This document shows positions 51,800 to 59,908 of a stretch of 64,000 nucleotides of DNA, piece after piece. A program made the translations under genes and the position numbers. The DNA comes from Salinicoccus kekensis (GTDB lineage: Bacteria > Bacillota > Bacilli > Staphylococcales > Salinicoccaceae). The stretch is taken from the NCBI RefSeq assembly GCF_900220995.1, contig NZ_OBQF01000003.1, forward strand, positions 186,001 through 250,000. Reading direction: 5' to 3'. The notes under the pieces are model-generated. The model did no database searches, had not been told where the DNA came from, and saw nothing but the letters and a program-made list of their open reading frames with translations. The stretch's first letter is position 1. Each line of letters opens with the position of its first letter.

Positions 51800-53068
51800 A
51801 TGTATAAACGATTGCATTTAAGTGAAGAAGAACATAACCGGTTCATAGAAGATCATCCGAACGGCGACCTGCTCCAACTGACGGACTGGGCGGCGTCGAA
51901 GAAGCTGACGGGGTGGTATTTCAGACGGTTCGCAATTGCGGATGCATCCTCGGAGACCCGGGGTGCTGCGACACTTTTATTCAAAAAAGTGCCCAAGCTG
52001 AATGCGACGCTGTGCTACATATCCCGCGGTTTCGTATGCGACTATCACGATCATGCGCTGGTTGAGGCGATGCTGAAGGAAGCTGTCGTCATCGCAAAGG
52101 AAGAGAAAGCCTATGCGATCAAAATCGACCCGGATATTCCGGTGTCGGAATATGAAGATGCGCTTGAAAACCTGAAAGTCCTCGGTTTCAAACACCGCGG
52201 CTTCCATGACGGCATGAGCAAGCATGCAATCCAGCCGCGCCAGACGATGATGGCGGATATCGATAAAGACGATGCGGCGCTGCTGCAGAGTTTCGAACGT
52301 AACAACCGCACGAAAGTGCGCAGTGCCCTGAAAAAAGGGACGGAAGTCTACAAGGCATCACGTGAGGATCTGCCAACCTTCGTCGACCTCATGAAGGAGA
52401 CGGGGGAGCGTGACGGCTTCCTCACGCGTGACATCACTTATTTCGAATCGATGTATGACCACCTGAATCCGAACGGCCATATGGAACTGTTCCTCGTCCG
52501 GCTCAACCCGTCAAAAGTGGAGGAATCCGTAAAATCGGACCTCGGGAAGCTGGATAAAGAAACACAGAAGGCGGAGAAGAAGAAGGACGGCAGCAAAAAA
52601 GACAATCAGTTGAGGAACCTTCAGAACAGGAAAGCGAAGCTCGAAGGCCAGCTCAAAGAAGCGCAGGAGCTGAAAGGTGAACATCCCGACGGCATCATCT
52701 TATCGGGTGCCCTGCTCGCATTGTCCGGGCACAAGGCATATTATTTATACGGTGCCTCTTCGAACGACTACAGGGATTATCTGCCGAATCATCATATGCA
52801 GTTTGCCATGATGCAGTATGCAAGGGACAAGGGCGCAAAAACGTATGACTTCGGCGGAGTGAGCGTGATGCCTGAAGAGGATTCACCGCATTTCGGCCTC
52901 TGGCAGTTCAAAAAAGTATGGGGTACGGAAGTTTCCGAGAAGATAGGGGAATTCGACTTCATATTGAGACGCCCTTTATATATGGCAGCGGAAGTCGGCG
53001 TGCCGATCTTCCAGAAAGGCAAGATCAGGCTGAACCAGCTGAGGAAAGAGAAAAAAGACAGGACATGA
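51800..53068 (+). CDS. Fem-type peptidoglycan aminoacyltransferase (FemX/FmhB-like)
   Basis: 422-residue enzyme of the FemABX family, which adds amino acids from aminoacyl-tRNA to the stem peptide of lipid II. It has two GNAT-like domains (YISRGFVCDY, FERNNRTKVRSALKKGTEV, HHMQFAMMQYARDKGAKTYDFGG, FGLWQFKKVWG) and a charged coiled-coil arm at about residues 240-295 (DLGKLDKETQKAEKKKDG), as in FemA and FmhB. Which residue of the cross-bridge it adds is not evident. ATG 51800 is 6 bases after GGAG; TTG 51788 would overlap that site. Confidence 0.85.
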   Translation: MYKRLHLSEEEHNRFIEDHPNGDLLQLTDWAASKKLTGWYFRRFAIADASSETRGAATLLFKKVPKLNATLCYISRGFVCDYHDHALVEAMLKEAVVIAKEEKAYAIKIDPDIPVSEYEDALENLKVLGFKHRGFHDGMSKHAIQPRQTMMADIDKDDAALLQSFERNNRTKVRSALKKGTEVYKASREDLPTFVDLMKETGERDGFLTRDITYFESMYDHLNPNGHMELFLVRLNPSKVEESVKSDLGKLDKETQKAEKKKDGSKKDNQLRNLQNRKAKLEGQLKEAQELKGEHPDGIILSGALLALSGHKAYYLYGASSNDYRDYLPNHHMQFAMMQYARDKGAKTYDFGGVSVMPEEDSPHFGLWQFKKVWGTEVSEKIGEFDFILRRPLYMAAEVGVPIFQKGKIRLNQLRKEKKDRT

Positions 53069-53106
53069 AAAGACACCGGGCAGAGTTATTCTGTCCGGTG
53101 TCTTTA
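53069..53106. terminator. Bidirectional terminator
   Basis: An 11-bp stem (53069-53079 with 53095-53105), between the Fem-like gene and the convergent membrane-protein operon. Confidence 0.82.
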
Positions 53107-53114
53107 TTGTGCTC

Positions 53115-53390
53115 CTACAGAAGGTAGGGCCTTGCGATGATGAGCATCAGGATGAAGATGATTGAAGCGGCGCTCACGACGGAGAGGGAGATGCGCATGG
53201 TCATATAAAGCTTCTCGCTTTCATGCATATGGGGCGCGTTGCTCCACAGCCGGTAGCTGACGAGCGCGCCGAAAAGTGCCGTGAAAATCCATAAATACAG
53301 ATTCAGCTGCATGATGCTTCCGTTGATCAAATAGTTGAGGAAGAACAGCAGCTGCATCAGAATCAGCAGAACAGATATGACTCTTCTCAT
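53115..53390 (-). CDS. Small membrane protein of unknown function
   Basis: 91 residues with three predicted TM helices (VISVLLILMQLLFFLNYLI, LYLWIFTALFGALVSYRLW, ISLSVVSAASIIFILMLII). Unrecognised. It lies 16 bp downstream of another small membrane gene, itself coupled to an MFS exporter, so all are probably one operon. Confidence 0.62.
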   Translation of the reverse strand: MRRVISVLLILMQLLFFLNYLINGSIMQLNLYLWIFTALFGALVSYRLWSNAPHMHESEKLYMTMRISLSVVSAASIIFILMLIIARPYLL

Positions 53391-53406
53391 ATTTCCACCT
53401 TCCCAC

Positions 53407-53718
53407 TCAATTCATAAGCACCACTATGACCAAAACAGCTGAAAACATCGCAGTGAATGCGTAGATTAAAAATACATGATCGCGGTCATCTTTATTTTCC
53501 TTGAATGCGGCTATTTCAATGGACAGCATGAGAGACAGGCCAAGCACGAATACGATGACCGAATCCGGATTGGACAGTGAGAGGCTGTAGACCAGGATCA
53601 GCAGAAGGAAAGCGACACCGGAAATCAGCCGTAAGACATCCAGTGTGCGGCTCCTCATCACCATGACGGTGGCGTACCCGATGACGAGATATATAAGCAG
53701 CATCAGTATGACGATCAT
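53407..53718 (-). CDS. Small membrane protein of unknown function
   Basis: 103 residues, four predicted TM helices separated by short charged loops (AFKENKDDRDHVF). Overlaps the MFS gene by 4 bp (ATGA), indicating coupled translation. No family recognised; possibly an accessory of the exporter. Confidence 0.65.
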   Translation of the reverse strand: MIVILMLLIYLVIGYATVMVMRSRTLDVLRLISGVAFLLLILVYSLSLSNPDSVIVFVLGLSLMLSIEIAAFKENKDDRDHVFLIYAFTAMFSAVLVIVVLMN

Positions 53719-54869
53719 TGAATCACCCGCTTTCCTTTACGATAATACTGGAAGATGAAAAATGTGGCAAATACAGTCACTGCAGCACCGAACCAGAATG
53801 GCGTCCCCGGACTGATGAGGAACAGCAGATTGAAGACGATCGGGCCGAAGATCCGGCCGAGGCTGTCCATGGAATATGTCGTTGATGTCATCCGTCCCAT
53901 TTCACCCGCCTGTGCCTCTTTGGTGATCTGTGAAGTGACGAGTGTCCGGACAAGCGCGTTGCCCACCATCAGGAATACGATGCAGAACCCGGCGTAGACG
54001 AGCCCGTTCATGAACGGCAGCATTATGAATGCGATCAGGGTGAACACCTGGCCGGCAATCATGAACGGCAGCTCCTGGCCGTCTTTCAATCTGCGGATCA
54101 CTCCGCCCTGGACGATGGCATTGAATATACCCCCGATGAAGAATAAAATACCCATCTCCGCCGGCGTGATGCTGATCCTTTCGATGCCGAGCAGCTGGAA
54201 TGTACTTTCCATGCCGCTGTTGATGAACATGACGAGGAACGTACATACGAGCAGTATGCCGACCGGCTGAAGAAGGTACTCCGTCGGCAGGGTGATATTT
54301 TTATTGACCGTTGTCGTCGGGCGGTATGTTTCTTCGATTTTGAATATCGCCACGACCAGAGTCGCCAAAATGACGAAAGTGGTCATGAAATAAGCGAGGC
54401 TCAGGCTGACGCCGGCGAGCAGGCCGCCGATGCCGGGACCGAATATGAAGCCCATGCCGACCGCCATGCCGACGAGCCCCATATATTTCGTGCGGGTCTC
54501 GCGTGTGGTGATGTCGGCGACCATGCTTGTCGTTGCAGTATAGAGCGCACCCGAGGCTGCACCGCCGAGTATGCGGCTTATGTAAAGGATCAGAAGATTG
54601 TCGATGAATACACCGAATATGAAAAAGCTCAATGCAAAGGCGAACAACCCATAAAGCAGTATTTTGCGCCGTCCGTATCTGTCACTGAGGCGCCCGAAAT
54701 AGGGTGCCGACAGGAAGCTCGCCAGTGAGTAGATTGCAAGCAGCCATCCCATATGAGTCGTGGAGGCATCAAGTTCCGTGACGATTTCCGGAATGACGGG
54801 GATGATCATACTGAAACCGAAGTAAATCAGGAACTGAATGATCATGATTACAGTTATCATTCTTTTCAT
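53715..54869 (-). CDS. MFS multidrug-type exporter
   Basis: 384 residues and 12 TM helices of the 12-TM drug:H+ antiporter class. Motif A is GRLSDRYGRRKILLYG after TM2; the antiporter motif C is GMAVGMGFIFGPGIGGLLAG in TM5. Substrates are unknown. ATG 54869 is 8 bases after CAGGAAG; GTG 54878 abuts it. It follows a 56-residue coiled-coil gene by 21 bp and precedes two small membrane genes. Confidence 0.85.
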   Translation of the reverse strand: MKRMITVIMIIQFLIYFGFSMIIPVIPEIVTELDASTTHMGWLLAIYSLASFLSAPYFGRLSDRYGRRKILLYGLFAFALSFFIFGVFIDNLLILYISRILGGAASGALYTATTSMVADITTRETRTKYMGLVGMAVGMGFIFGPGIGGLLAGVSLSLAYFMTTFVILATLVVAIFKIEETYRPTTTVNKNITLPTEYLLQPVGILLVCTFLVMFINSGMESTFQLLGIERISITPAEMGILFFIGGIFNAIVQGGVIRRLKDGQELPFMIAGQVFTLIAFIMLPFMNGLVYAGFCIVFLMVGNALVRTLVTSQITKEAQAGEMGRMTSTTYSMDSLGRIFGPIVFNLLFLISPGTPFWFGAAVTVFATFFIFQYYRKGKRVIQ

Positions 54870-54890
54870 TTCATGCACTTCCTGAATACA

Positions 54891-55061
54891 TTATTTTTGT
54901 TGTTTGATTTTATTTTTCGTTTCTGTAATTTCGTTCTCTATATCGACGAGCTGTTTTTCAAGACTGTCGGTATTATGCCCGGTCGACTCGACTTTTTCCA
55001 AATCAGCCTGGATACGGACATAATCATGTTTAAGCTCTTTTAATTTATATTCCAAGTCCAT
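54891..55061 (-). CDS. Small coiled-coil protein
   Basis: A 56-residue frame beginning MDLEYKLKELKHDYVRIQAD and ending KNKIKQQK, with AAGGTGGTG about 6 bases before the ATG. It is charged, with heptad-like Leu/Ile spacing over nearly its whole length. It resembles short coiled-coil proteins conserved in staphylococci, whose role is unknown. It is the first gene before the MFS exporter. Confidence 0.7.
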   Translation of the reverse strand: MDLEYKLKELKHDYVRIQADLEKVESTGHNTDSLEKQLVDIENEITETKNKIKQQK

Positions 55062-55178
55062 GTTCACACCACCTTAAATACTGATTGTATCATATCATAA
55101 AGTTCCAATATTAGGGGAATCACTGAATGACATTTCCACTGCATCTCAGGTATGATTATGAAGAATGGAGGAGAAGTC

Positions 55179-55853
55179 ATGCACACCTTTGAAATCTATG
55201 AGGAGTATTACAAGTGGCACCCGCTCGAAGGGGAATCCGCGACTGAAATATACTATCTGGAATATGGCAAAGATGATCCGCCGAACCAGTACGAACCGAC
55301 CGAGCCGCTGATCGCCAAATCCTATACGGATGACATCAAGAAGACACGGCGGGAACATAAGCGCCAGCTCTGGCTGGAATTGAACGGCGTGAACGGCGTT
55401 CCAAAACCCGTCACTTACTACCAGGAGGAATATGCATACCTTTTCTACATCGCCCTGCCCGGAGTCGGAGCGGATGAATTCCTAAAAGAGGCGGATGATG
55501 GGACACGTGCGTCGATTTTGAAGCAGGCGGGACGTTATTTGAGTGCATTACATAAGACGAAAGTCGAAGACTGCCCGTTCATCTTCTACGATGAGGCAGG
55601 CGGGATGCACGATGACATCGTCTTCGGACATGGTGATTTCGTACTTTCGAACCTCATCGTCAATGAAAGTTACATCACCGGCAGCGTCGATGTCATCAAT
55701 ATCGGTATGCGCGACCGCTACGTTGATATCGCAAGCATGGCAAAAAGCATCGAAACACTGCTTGGACAAGAATACGTCGACCACTTCTTTGACGGCTACC
55801 GCATTTTGGGCGAAGTCGATGAAGGCAAGCTTGAATATTTCAAGGGACATTAG
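55179..55853 (+). CDS. APH-fold phosphotransferase (aminoglycoside phosphotransferase-like)
   Basis: 224-residue kinase-like protein. The catalytic loop is FGHGDFVLSNLIVNE (Brenner-type HGDxxxxN), followed by the metal-binding segment GSVDVINIGMRDRYVDIASMAKSI. Such proteins also phosphorylate choline, homoserine or sugars, so antibiotic resistance cannot be inferred. The usual DxxN sequence appears, but the second motif has SVDVINIG where IDFGxxG/IDxGRxG is common. ATG 55179 follows GGAGGAG by 5 bases. Confidence 0.75.
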   Translation: MHTFEIYEEYYKWHPLEGESATEIYYLEYGKDDPPNQYEPTEPLIAKSYTDDIKKTRREHKRQLWLELNGVNGVPKPVTYYQEEYAYLFYIALPGVGADEFLKEADDGTRASILKQAGRYLSALHKTKVEDCPFIFYDEAGGMHDDIVFGHGDFVLSNLIVNESYITGSVDVINIGMRDRYVDIASMAKSIETLLGQEYVDHFFDGYRILGEVDEGKLEYFKGH

Positions 55854-55871
55854 AGAAGTCCAGTGAATTTT

Positions 55872-55907
55872 ATTGACGGCACGCCGGCTGCGTGCCGTCA
55901 ATTTTTG
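55872..55907 (+). terminator. Rho-independent terminator
   Basis: A 13-bp perfect GC-rich stem (55872-55884 with 55890-55902), loop CGGCT, five Ts. Confidence 0.92.
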
Positions 55908-56331
55908 AATATGATTTCCCCCACCTTATAAAACTCACTGGTGAATAAAGAAATTCTCAAGAAACCCGAAAAGTCGTACGGCGAAGCGGTGAGCGGCGCT
56001 GAAACCCCGGCTGCAGGAAGCGGAAGCACAGATTTAATATGTGCCTTTATTTATTTCTAAATATTCAGATTTATATAGAAAGTGCATCCGTTATGTTGTA
56101 AAATGGAATTAAATCCAATTTGTATGGGAGCTTTTACACTTTTGATGTTACAAAATTGTGACGACTATAGTACCATACGGATATGGTTTTATTTTTCCAT
56201 ACAACATATATTGTATGGAAAGCAGTTTTATTTCCTCAGCACCCATTTTAATACATCCAGAACTTACTTGAAAACTTGTCCGCAGGCCATGCGGATGAAG
56301 AGCAAATCAAAACTCACAGGGGGAGATCATT
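55908..56331. other. Intergenic region upstream of ehuBCDA
   Basis: About 420 bp without a gene. A GC-rich patch (55970-56030) is followed by AT-rich DNA. A perfect 11-bp inverted repeat, TTTCCATACAA (56194-56204) and TTGTATGGAAA (56211-56221), has a 6-base loop and no T tract, so it is more like an operator or leader hairpin than a terminator. A smaller dyad ACCATA/TATGGT lies at 56172-56187. No known riboswitch pattern seen. Confidence 0.5.
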
Positions 56332-57252
56332 TTGAAGAAACTCACGATGTTACTTACTTTAGCCATGGTGCTTGTCCTTGCTGCATGCGGCAATGGGAAC
56401 GGCGATGGCGGCGGTGAAGAAGGAAACGGTGAAGCGGGGGGCGGCGAAGGCGAAGGCCGGGTGGCCGAACTGCAGGAAGCGGGCACGGTCAATGTCGGTT
56501 TCGCGAATGAACCGCCTTACGCATTCCAGAATTCTGAATCAGGGGAACTTGAGGGTGCGAGCATAGAGATCGCAAAAGCGGTGTTCCAGGAGATGGGCAT
56601 CGAGGAAGTGAACGGACATCTGACGGACTGGGGCGAACTGATCCCGGGCGTGCAGGCCGGCCAGTATGATGTCATCACTGCCGGTATGGCGATCCTGCCG
56701 GATAGATGTGAAAATGCGTTGTTCTCGGAACCTGAAATGCAGTATGGTGAAGGACTTGTCGTTGCAGCGGGCAACCCGAACGACATCCGCAGCTATGCTG
56801 ATATTGCGGATAACCCGGATGTCACGCTTGCACTGATGGAAGGCACGACGCAGTTCGACTTTGTGGCACAGGAAGGTGTGGCCGATGATCAGATCATGTC
56901 CGTATCGGATATCCCGGGCCAGCTCTCTGCCGTACAGTCCGGTAATGCGGATGTCGCAGCAGCGACTGAAGCGACACTCAGGGCGGCGTATGAATCACTC
57001 GGCAGTGACGATGTCGAGCTTGTTGAAGATTTCGAGCAGCCGGACATCGACGGTGTGCCGAGTTACGGTGCAGCAGCATTCAACATGGAAGATGAAGAGC
57101 TGCGTGATGCTTACAATGAAGCACTGGAAACATTAAAAGAAGATGGAACGATCGATGGCATCCTGGATGATGCTGAAGGATTCGAAGCGGAAGCGAACAG
57201 GGTCGAAGTGGGAGAAATGACTGCTGAGGAGCTTTGCGCAGGGGAAGAATAA
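56332..57252 (+). CDS. ehuB: Ectoine/hydroxyectoine-type ABC substrate-binding lipoprotein EhuB
   Basis: 306-residue lipoprotein: lipobox LAAC with Cys19 or Cys20, a 25-residue Gly/Glu linker, then a family-3 (amino-acid type) binding domain: VNVGFANEPPYAFQNSESGELEG, VNGHLTDWGELIPGVQAGQYDVITAGMAILPDRC, DIPGQLSAVQSGNADVAAATEATLR. The C-terminus AEELCAGE matches EhuB proteins. Ectoines are compatible solutes, fitting a halophile. The TTG start is supported by AGGGGGAG 6 bases upstream. A hairpin separates it from ehuC. A general amino-acid transporter remains possible. Confidence 0.82.
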   Translation: MKKLTMLLTLAMVLVLAACGNGNGDGGGEEGNGEAGGGEGEGRVAELQEAGTVNVGFANEPPYAFQNSESGELEGASIEIAKAVFQEMGIEEVNGHLTDWGELIPGVQAGQYDVITAGMAILPDRCENALFSEPEMQYGEGLVVAAGNPNDIRSYADIADNPDVTLALMEGTTQFDFVAQEGVADDQIMSVSDIPGQLSAVQSGNADVAAATEATLRAAYESLGSDDVELVEDFEQPDIDGVPSYGAAAFNMEDEELRDAYNEALETLKEDGTIDGILDDAEGFEAEANRVEVGEMTAEELCAGEE

Positions 57253-57261
57253 AAGATTTTT

Positions 57262-57294
57262 GGGTCCAGTGATTCCGGTGGAAGAACTGGGCCC
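57262..57294 (+). promoter_or_regulatory. Intercistronic hairpin ehuB/ehuC
   Basis: A 9-bp stem (57262-57270 with 57286-57294, one G-U) followed by TTTCATTT. A weak terminator or 3'-end stabiliser that would give more ehuB than permease mRNA, as is common for binding-protein genes. Confidence 0.65.
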
Positions 57295-57322
57295 TTTCAT
57301 TTGAATACAGGGGAGTGAGTCT

Positions 57323-57985
57323 ATGTTTGAAACGGGCTGGAACATCCTGAACTATCTGACCCAGGGCCTCGGCACCACTTTGAGTATATTTTTGACGGCC
57401 ACGGCATTTTCTTTTCTGATGGCTTTCATCGCCGGGCTCTCGAGGTTATCGGGGAATATTCTCATCAGGGGCGTCACTGCTGTATATGTTGAAGTTTTCA
57501 GGGGGACCTCCCTGATTGTACAGCTTTTCTGGTTATATTATGCGGTTCCGATGCTGTTTAATATAAACCTGGGAAGCAACTGGTGGGTCGGGGTCATCGC
57601 AATCGCATTGAATTACGGTGCCTATATGTCTGAAGTGGTGAGGACATCCGTGCTTTCCGTCGATAAAGGACAGACCGAGGCAAGTATCGCGCTGAACCTG
57701 ACACGTTATCAAAGGATGAAAGAAGTCATACTGCCGCAGGCGTTCAGGCTGATGCTGCCTGAATTCGGCAACTATTCAATCCAGATCCTGAAAGGTACGG
57801 CACTTGTGTCACTGATCGGATTGACGGACATACTGTACTTCGGTGACATCTACCGTTCGACGAACCTTTCAGAGGGGCCGCTTGCATATCTGATGGTGCT
57901 CATCATGTACTTCATCATTGCGCTGCCGCTGATCTGGCTGTCCAAAAAAGGTGAGAAAATCGCAAGAAGAGGGGTGGCGAGCTGA
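57323..57985 (+). CDS. ehuC: Ectoine-type ABC permease EhuC
   Basis: 220-residue HisM/GlnP-type permease with five TM helices: VYVEVFRGTSLIVQLFWLYYAVP near TM2-3 and the coupling helix DKGQTEASIALNLTRYQRMKEVILPQAF. Overlaps ehuD by one base and lies 70 bp after ehuB. The EhuC name rests on the operon as a whole. Confidence 0.82.
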   Translation: MFETGWNILNYLTQGLGTTLSIFLTATAFSFLMAFIAGLSRLSGNILIRGVTAVYVEVFRGTSLIVQLFWLYYAVPMLFNINLGSNWWVGVIAIALNYGAYMSEVVRTSVLSVDKGQTEASIALNLTRYQRMKEVILPQAFRLMLPEFGNYSIQILKGTALVSLIGLTDILYFGDIYRSTNLSEGPLAYLMVLIMYFIIALPLIWLSKKGEKIARRGVAS

Positions 57986-58686
57986 TGACCTACTGGAGCT
58001 GGGAAACATTTTTCGATGCATTTCCAATCATCATCACAGGGATCAACGTGACGCTCGGCCTGACGGTGGTCAGCTTCCTGCTTGCACTGGCTGCGGGTTT
58101 CATATGGCTGCTGCTTGAGTCGACACCCTTCAGGGCTTTCAATTTCATCATCTACTGGATCAGGGAATTCATCCGGTCCACGCCGCCGATCGTACAGATT
58201 TTCTTCCTGTACTTCGCGTGGCCGATGGTGCCTTATATCGGCATGTCATTCACACCGTTCGTGGCGGCCATGCTCGCCCTCGGCATCCACTTTTCAACAT
58301 ATATCAGCGAGGTGTACCGTTCCGGTATAGAGAGTGTGGACAAAGGGCAGTGGGAAGCTGCGACGGCACTCAATCTCTCCGTGAAGGATAAGTGGTTCAG
58401 CATCGTGCTGCCGCAGGCGATCCCGCCGACGATCCCGATGCTCGGGAACTACTTGATCATACTGTTCAAGGAAGTGCCGCTTGCAGCCACCATCGGTGTG
58501 GTCGGCATCCTGAGCATCGCGAGAAGTTACGGTGCACAGACATGGTCATATTTGGAACCGTTGACGATTGTGGCAATTTTATTCCTCATACTGAGCTATC
58601 CGTCCGCATTGCTTGTGAGGGCGCTTGAGAAGAAGATGAACCGCCAATTCGATAAAAAGACTACGAAAGTGAAGGTGACAGAATGA
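57985..58686 (+). CDS. ehuD: Ectoine-type ABC permease EhuD
   Basis: 233 residues, second permease of the same HisM/GlnP class: YWIREFIRSTPPIVQIFFLYFAWP and coupling helix ESVDKGQWEAATALNLSVKDKW followed by LPQAIPPTIPMLGNYLI. Basic C-terminal tail. Overlaps ehuC by 1 bp and ehuA by 4 bp, so translation is coupled. Confidence 0.82.
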   Translation: MTYWSWETFFDAFPIIITGINVTLGLTVVSFLLALAAGFIWLLLESTPFRAFNFIIYWIREFIRSTPPIVQIFFLYFAWPMVPYIGMSFTPFVAAMLALGIHFSTYISEVYRSGIESVDKGQWEAATALNLSVKDKWFSIVLPQAIPPTIPMLGNYLIILFKEVPLAATIGVVGILSIARSYGAQTWSYLEPLTIVAILFLILSYPSALLVRALEKKMNRQFDKKTTKVKVTE

Positions 58687-59453
58687 TGGAACCGATCGTC
58701 CAATATATAAATGTTCATAAATCATTCGGGGACACCCATGTATTGAAAGGTATCGACCTTGATATCAATCCGGGTGAGAAAATCGCGATCATCGGACCGA
58801 GCGGTTCGGGCAAGACGACGATCATCCGGCTCCTGATGACCCTCGAAGAGCCGACGGACGGCGATATATATGTCGCCGGAAAAAACTTGTGGAAGATAGA
58901 GAAGAACGGGAAGAAGCTGCCGGCAAACGAGAAACATCTGGCAAGCGTCAGAAAAGACATCGGCATGGTCTTCCAGCACTTCAACCTCTTCCCGCACAAG
59001 ACGATACTCGACAACTGCGCCATGCCGCTCATCAAAGTGAAGAAGATGAAAAAGAACGAGGCGCGCGATATGGCGAAGCAGATGCTAGACCGCGTCGGGC
59101 TCGGTGACAAATATGATGCATATCCATCGAACTTATCCGGCGGGCAGAAGCAGCGCGTCGCGATGGCCCGTGCGCTCGTCATGCGGCCGAAGATCATGCT
59201 CTTCGATGAAGTCACCTCAGCCCTCGACCCGGAACTTGTCGGCGAGGTGCTGGAAGTCATCAGGGATCTGGCCGAGAACGCCTCGATGGCGATGGTCCTC
59301 GTCACCCATGAGATGGACTTCGCCCTCGAGATCGCAGACCGGGTGCTGTTCCTGGACGAAGGTGTCATCGCCGAATCCGGCACAGCAGATGAAGTCATCA
59401 ACAAATCCGACAACCCAAGACTGCAGAACTTCCTGAAAAGATTCAGGGCATGA
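58683..59453 (+). CDS. ehuA: Ectoine-type ABC transporter ATPase EhuA
   Basis: 256-residue polar-amino-acid-type ATPase: Walker A GPSGSGKTTIIRLLMTLEEP, Q-loop MVFQHFNLFPHKT, signature LSGGQKQRVAMARALV, Walker B IMLFDEVTSALDPELVGEV, switch His VLVTHEMDFA. ATG 58683 overlaps the ehuD stop; a second ATG follows at once. Gene order is B-C-D-A rather than the A-B-C-D first described in rhizobia. Confidence 0.85.
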   Translation: MMEPIVQYINVHKSFGDTHVLKGIDLDINPGEKIAIIGPSGSGKTTIIRLLMTLEEPTDGDIYVAGKNLWKIEKNGKKLPANEKHLASVRKDIGMVFQHFNLFPHKTILDNCAMPLIKVKKMKKNEARDMAKQMLDRVGLGDKYDAYPSNLSGGQKQRVAMARALVMRPKIMLFDEVTSALDPELVGEVLEVIRDLAENASMAMVLVTHEMDFALEIADRVLFLDEGVIAESGTADEVINKSDNPRLQNFLKRFRA

Positions 59454-59456
59454 CGG

Positions 59457-59485
59457 GAGGCGGGGCATATGCCCCGCCTCTTTTT
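59457..59485 (+). terminator. Rho-independent terminator
   Basis: A 10-bp GC stem (59457-59466 with 59471-59480) and five Ts, closing ehuBCDA. Confidence 0.9.
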
Positions 59486-59574
59486 GCTGCCCATTGGCAT
59501 CAGATATATGGAGGACAATAAAGCGCCCGGCTGAACGCGAATGGTGGACAGAATTCCATCCGTCGGCGCCTCTG

Positions 59575-59860
59575 TCCGGATAAATGCTGAAAATCCAGAT
59601 GGCGCACCAGCTCAGGGACTCTCTATCTGGATAAACGCCGAAAATCCAGATAGCGCCCCGTGCCAAGTCCCCTCTGTCCGGATAAACGCCGGGGATCCAG
59701 ATAGCACGCCGCCTCAAGCCCCCTCCGTCCGAATAATCGCTTGAAATCCAGACGGCGCTCCGGCCTAGGCACCCTCTGTCCGGATAAGCGCCGGGAATCC
59801 AGATGGCACGCCACCTCAGGGACTCTCCATCCGGCTAAGCACCAAAAACCTGACAAGTGC
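59575..59860. repeat. Tandem 51-bp hairpin array 3 (six units)
   Basis: Units marked by TCCGGATAA or variants start at 59575, 59626, 59677, 59728, 59779 and 59830, each exactly 51 bp apart; a decayed unit may lie at about 59524. Each holds an inverted repeat, best in unit 2: CTATCTGGAT (59623-59632) with ATCCAGATAG (59644-59653), loop of 11. A variable spacer rich in GCGCC/CTCAGG separates dyads. The array fills the interval between the ehuA terminator and that of the convergent PepSY lipoprotein gene. Since 51 is 17 codons, spurious frames run through it. Confidence 0.92.
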
Positions 59861-59866
59861 GCCGCA

Positions 59867-59899
59867 AAAAGAGCAGGACCACGGGGGTCCTGCTCTTCA
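59867..59899 (-). terminator. Rho-independent terminator (minus strand)
   Basis: A 12-bp stem (AAGAGCAGGACC with GGTCCTGCTCTT) followed by a T5 run on the minus strand. Confidence 0.88.
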
Positions 59900-59908
59900 A
59901 GTTCAATA

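Noticed and set aside
55179-55853. Aminoglycoside-resistance gene
   Set aside because: Only the general APH-fold motifs are visible; chromosomal context and altered second motif give no support for antibiotic modification.
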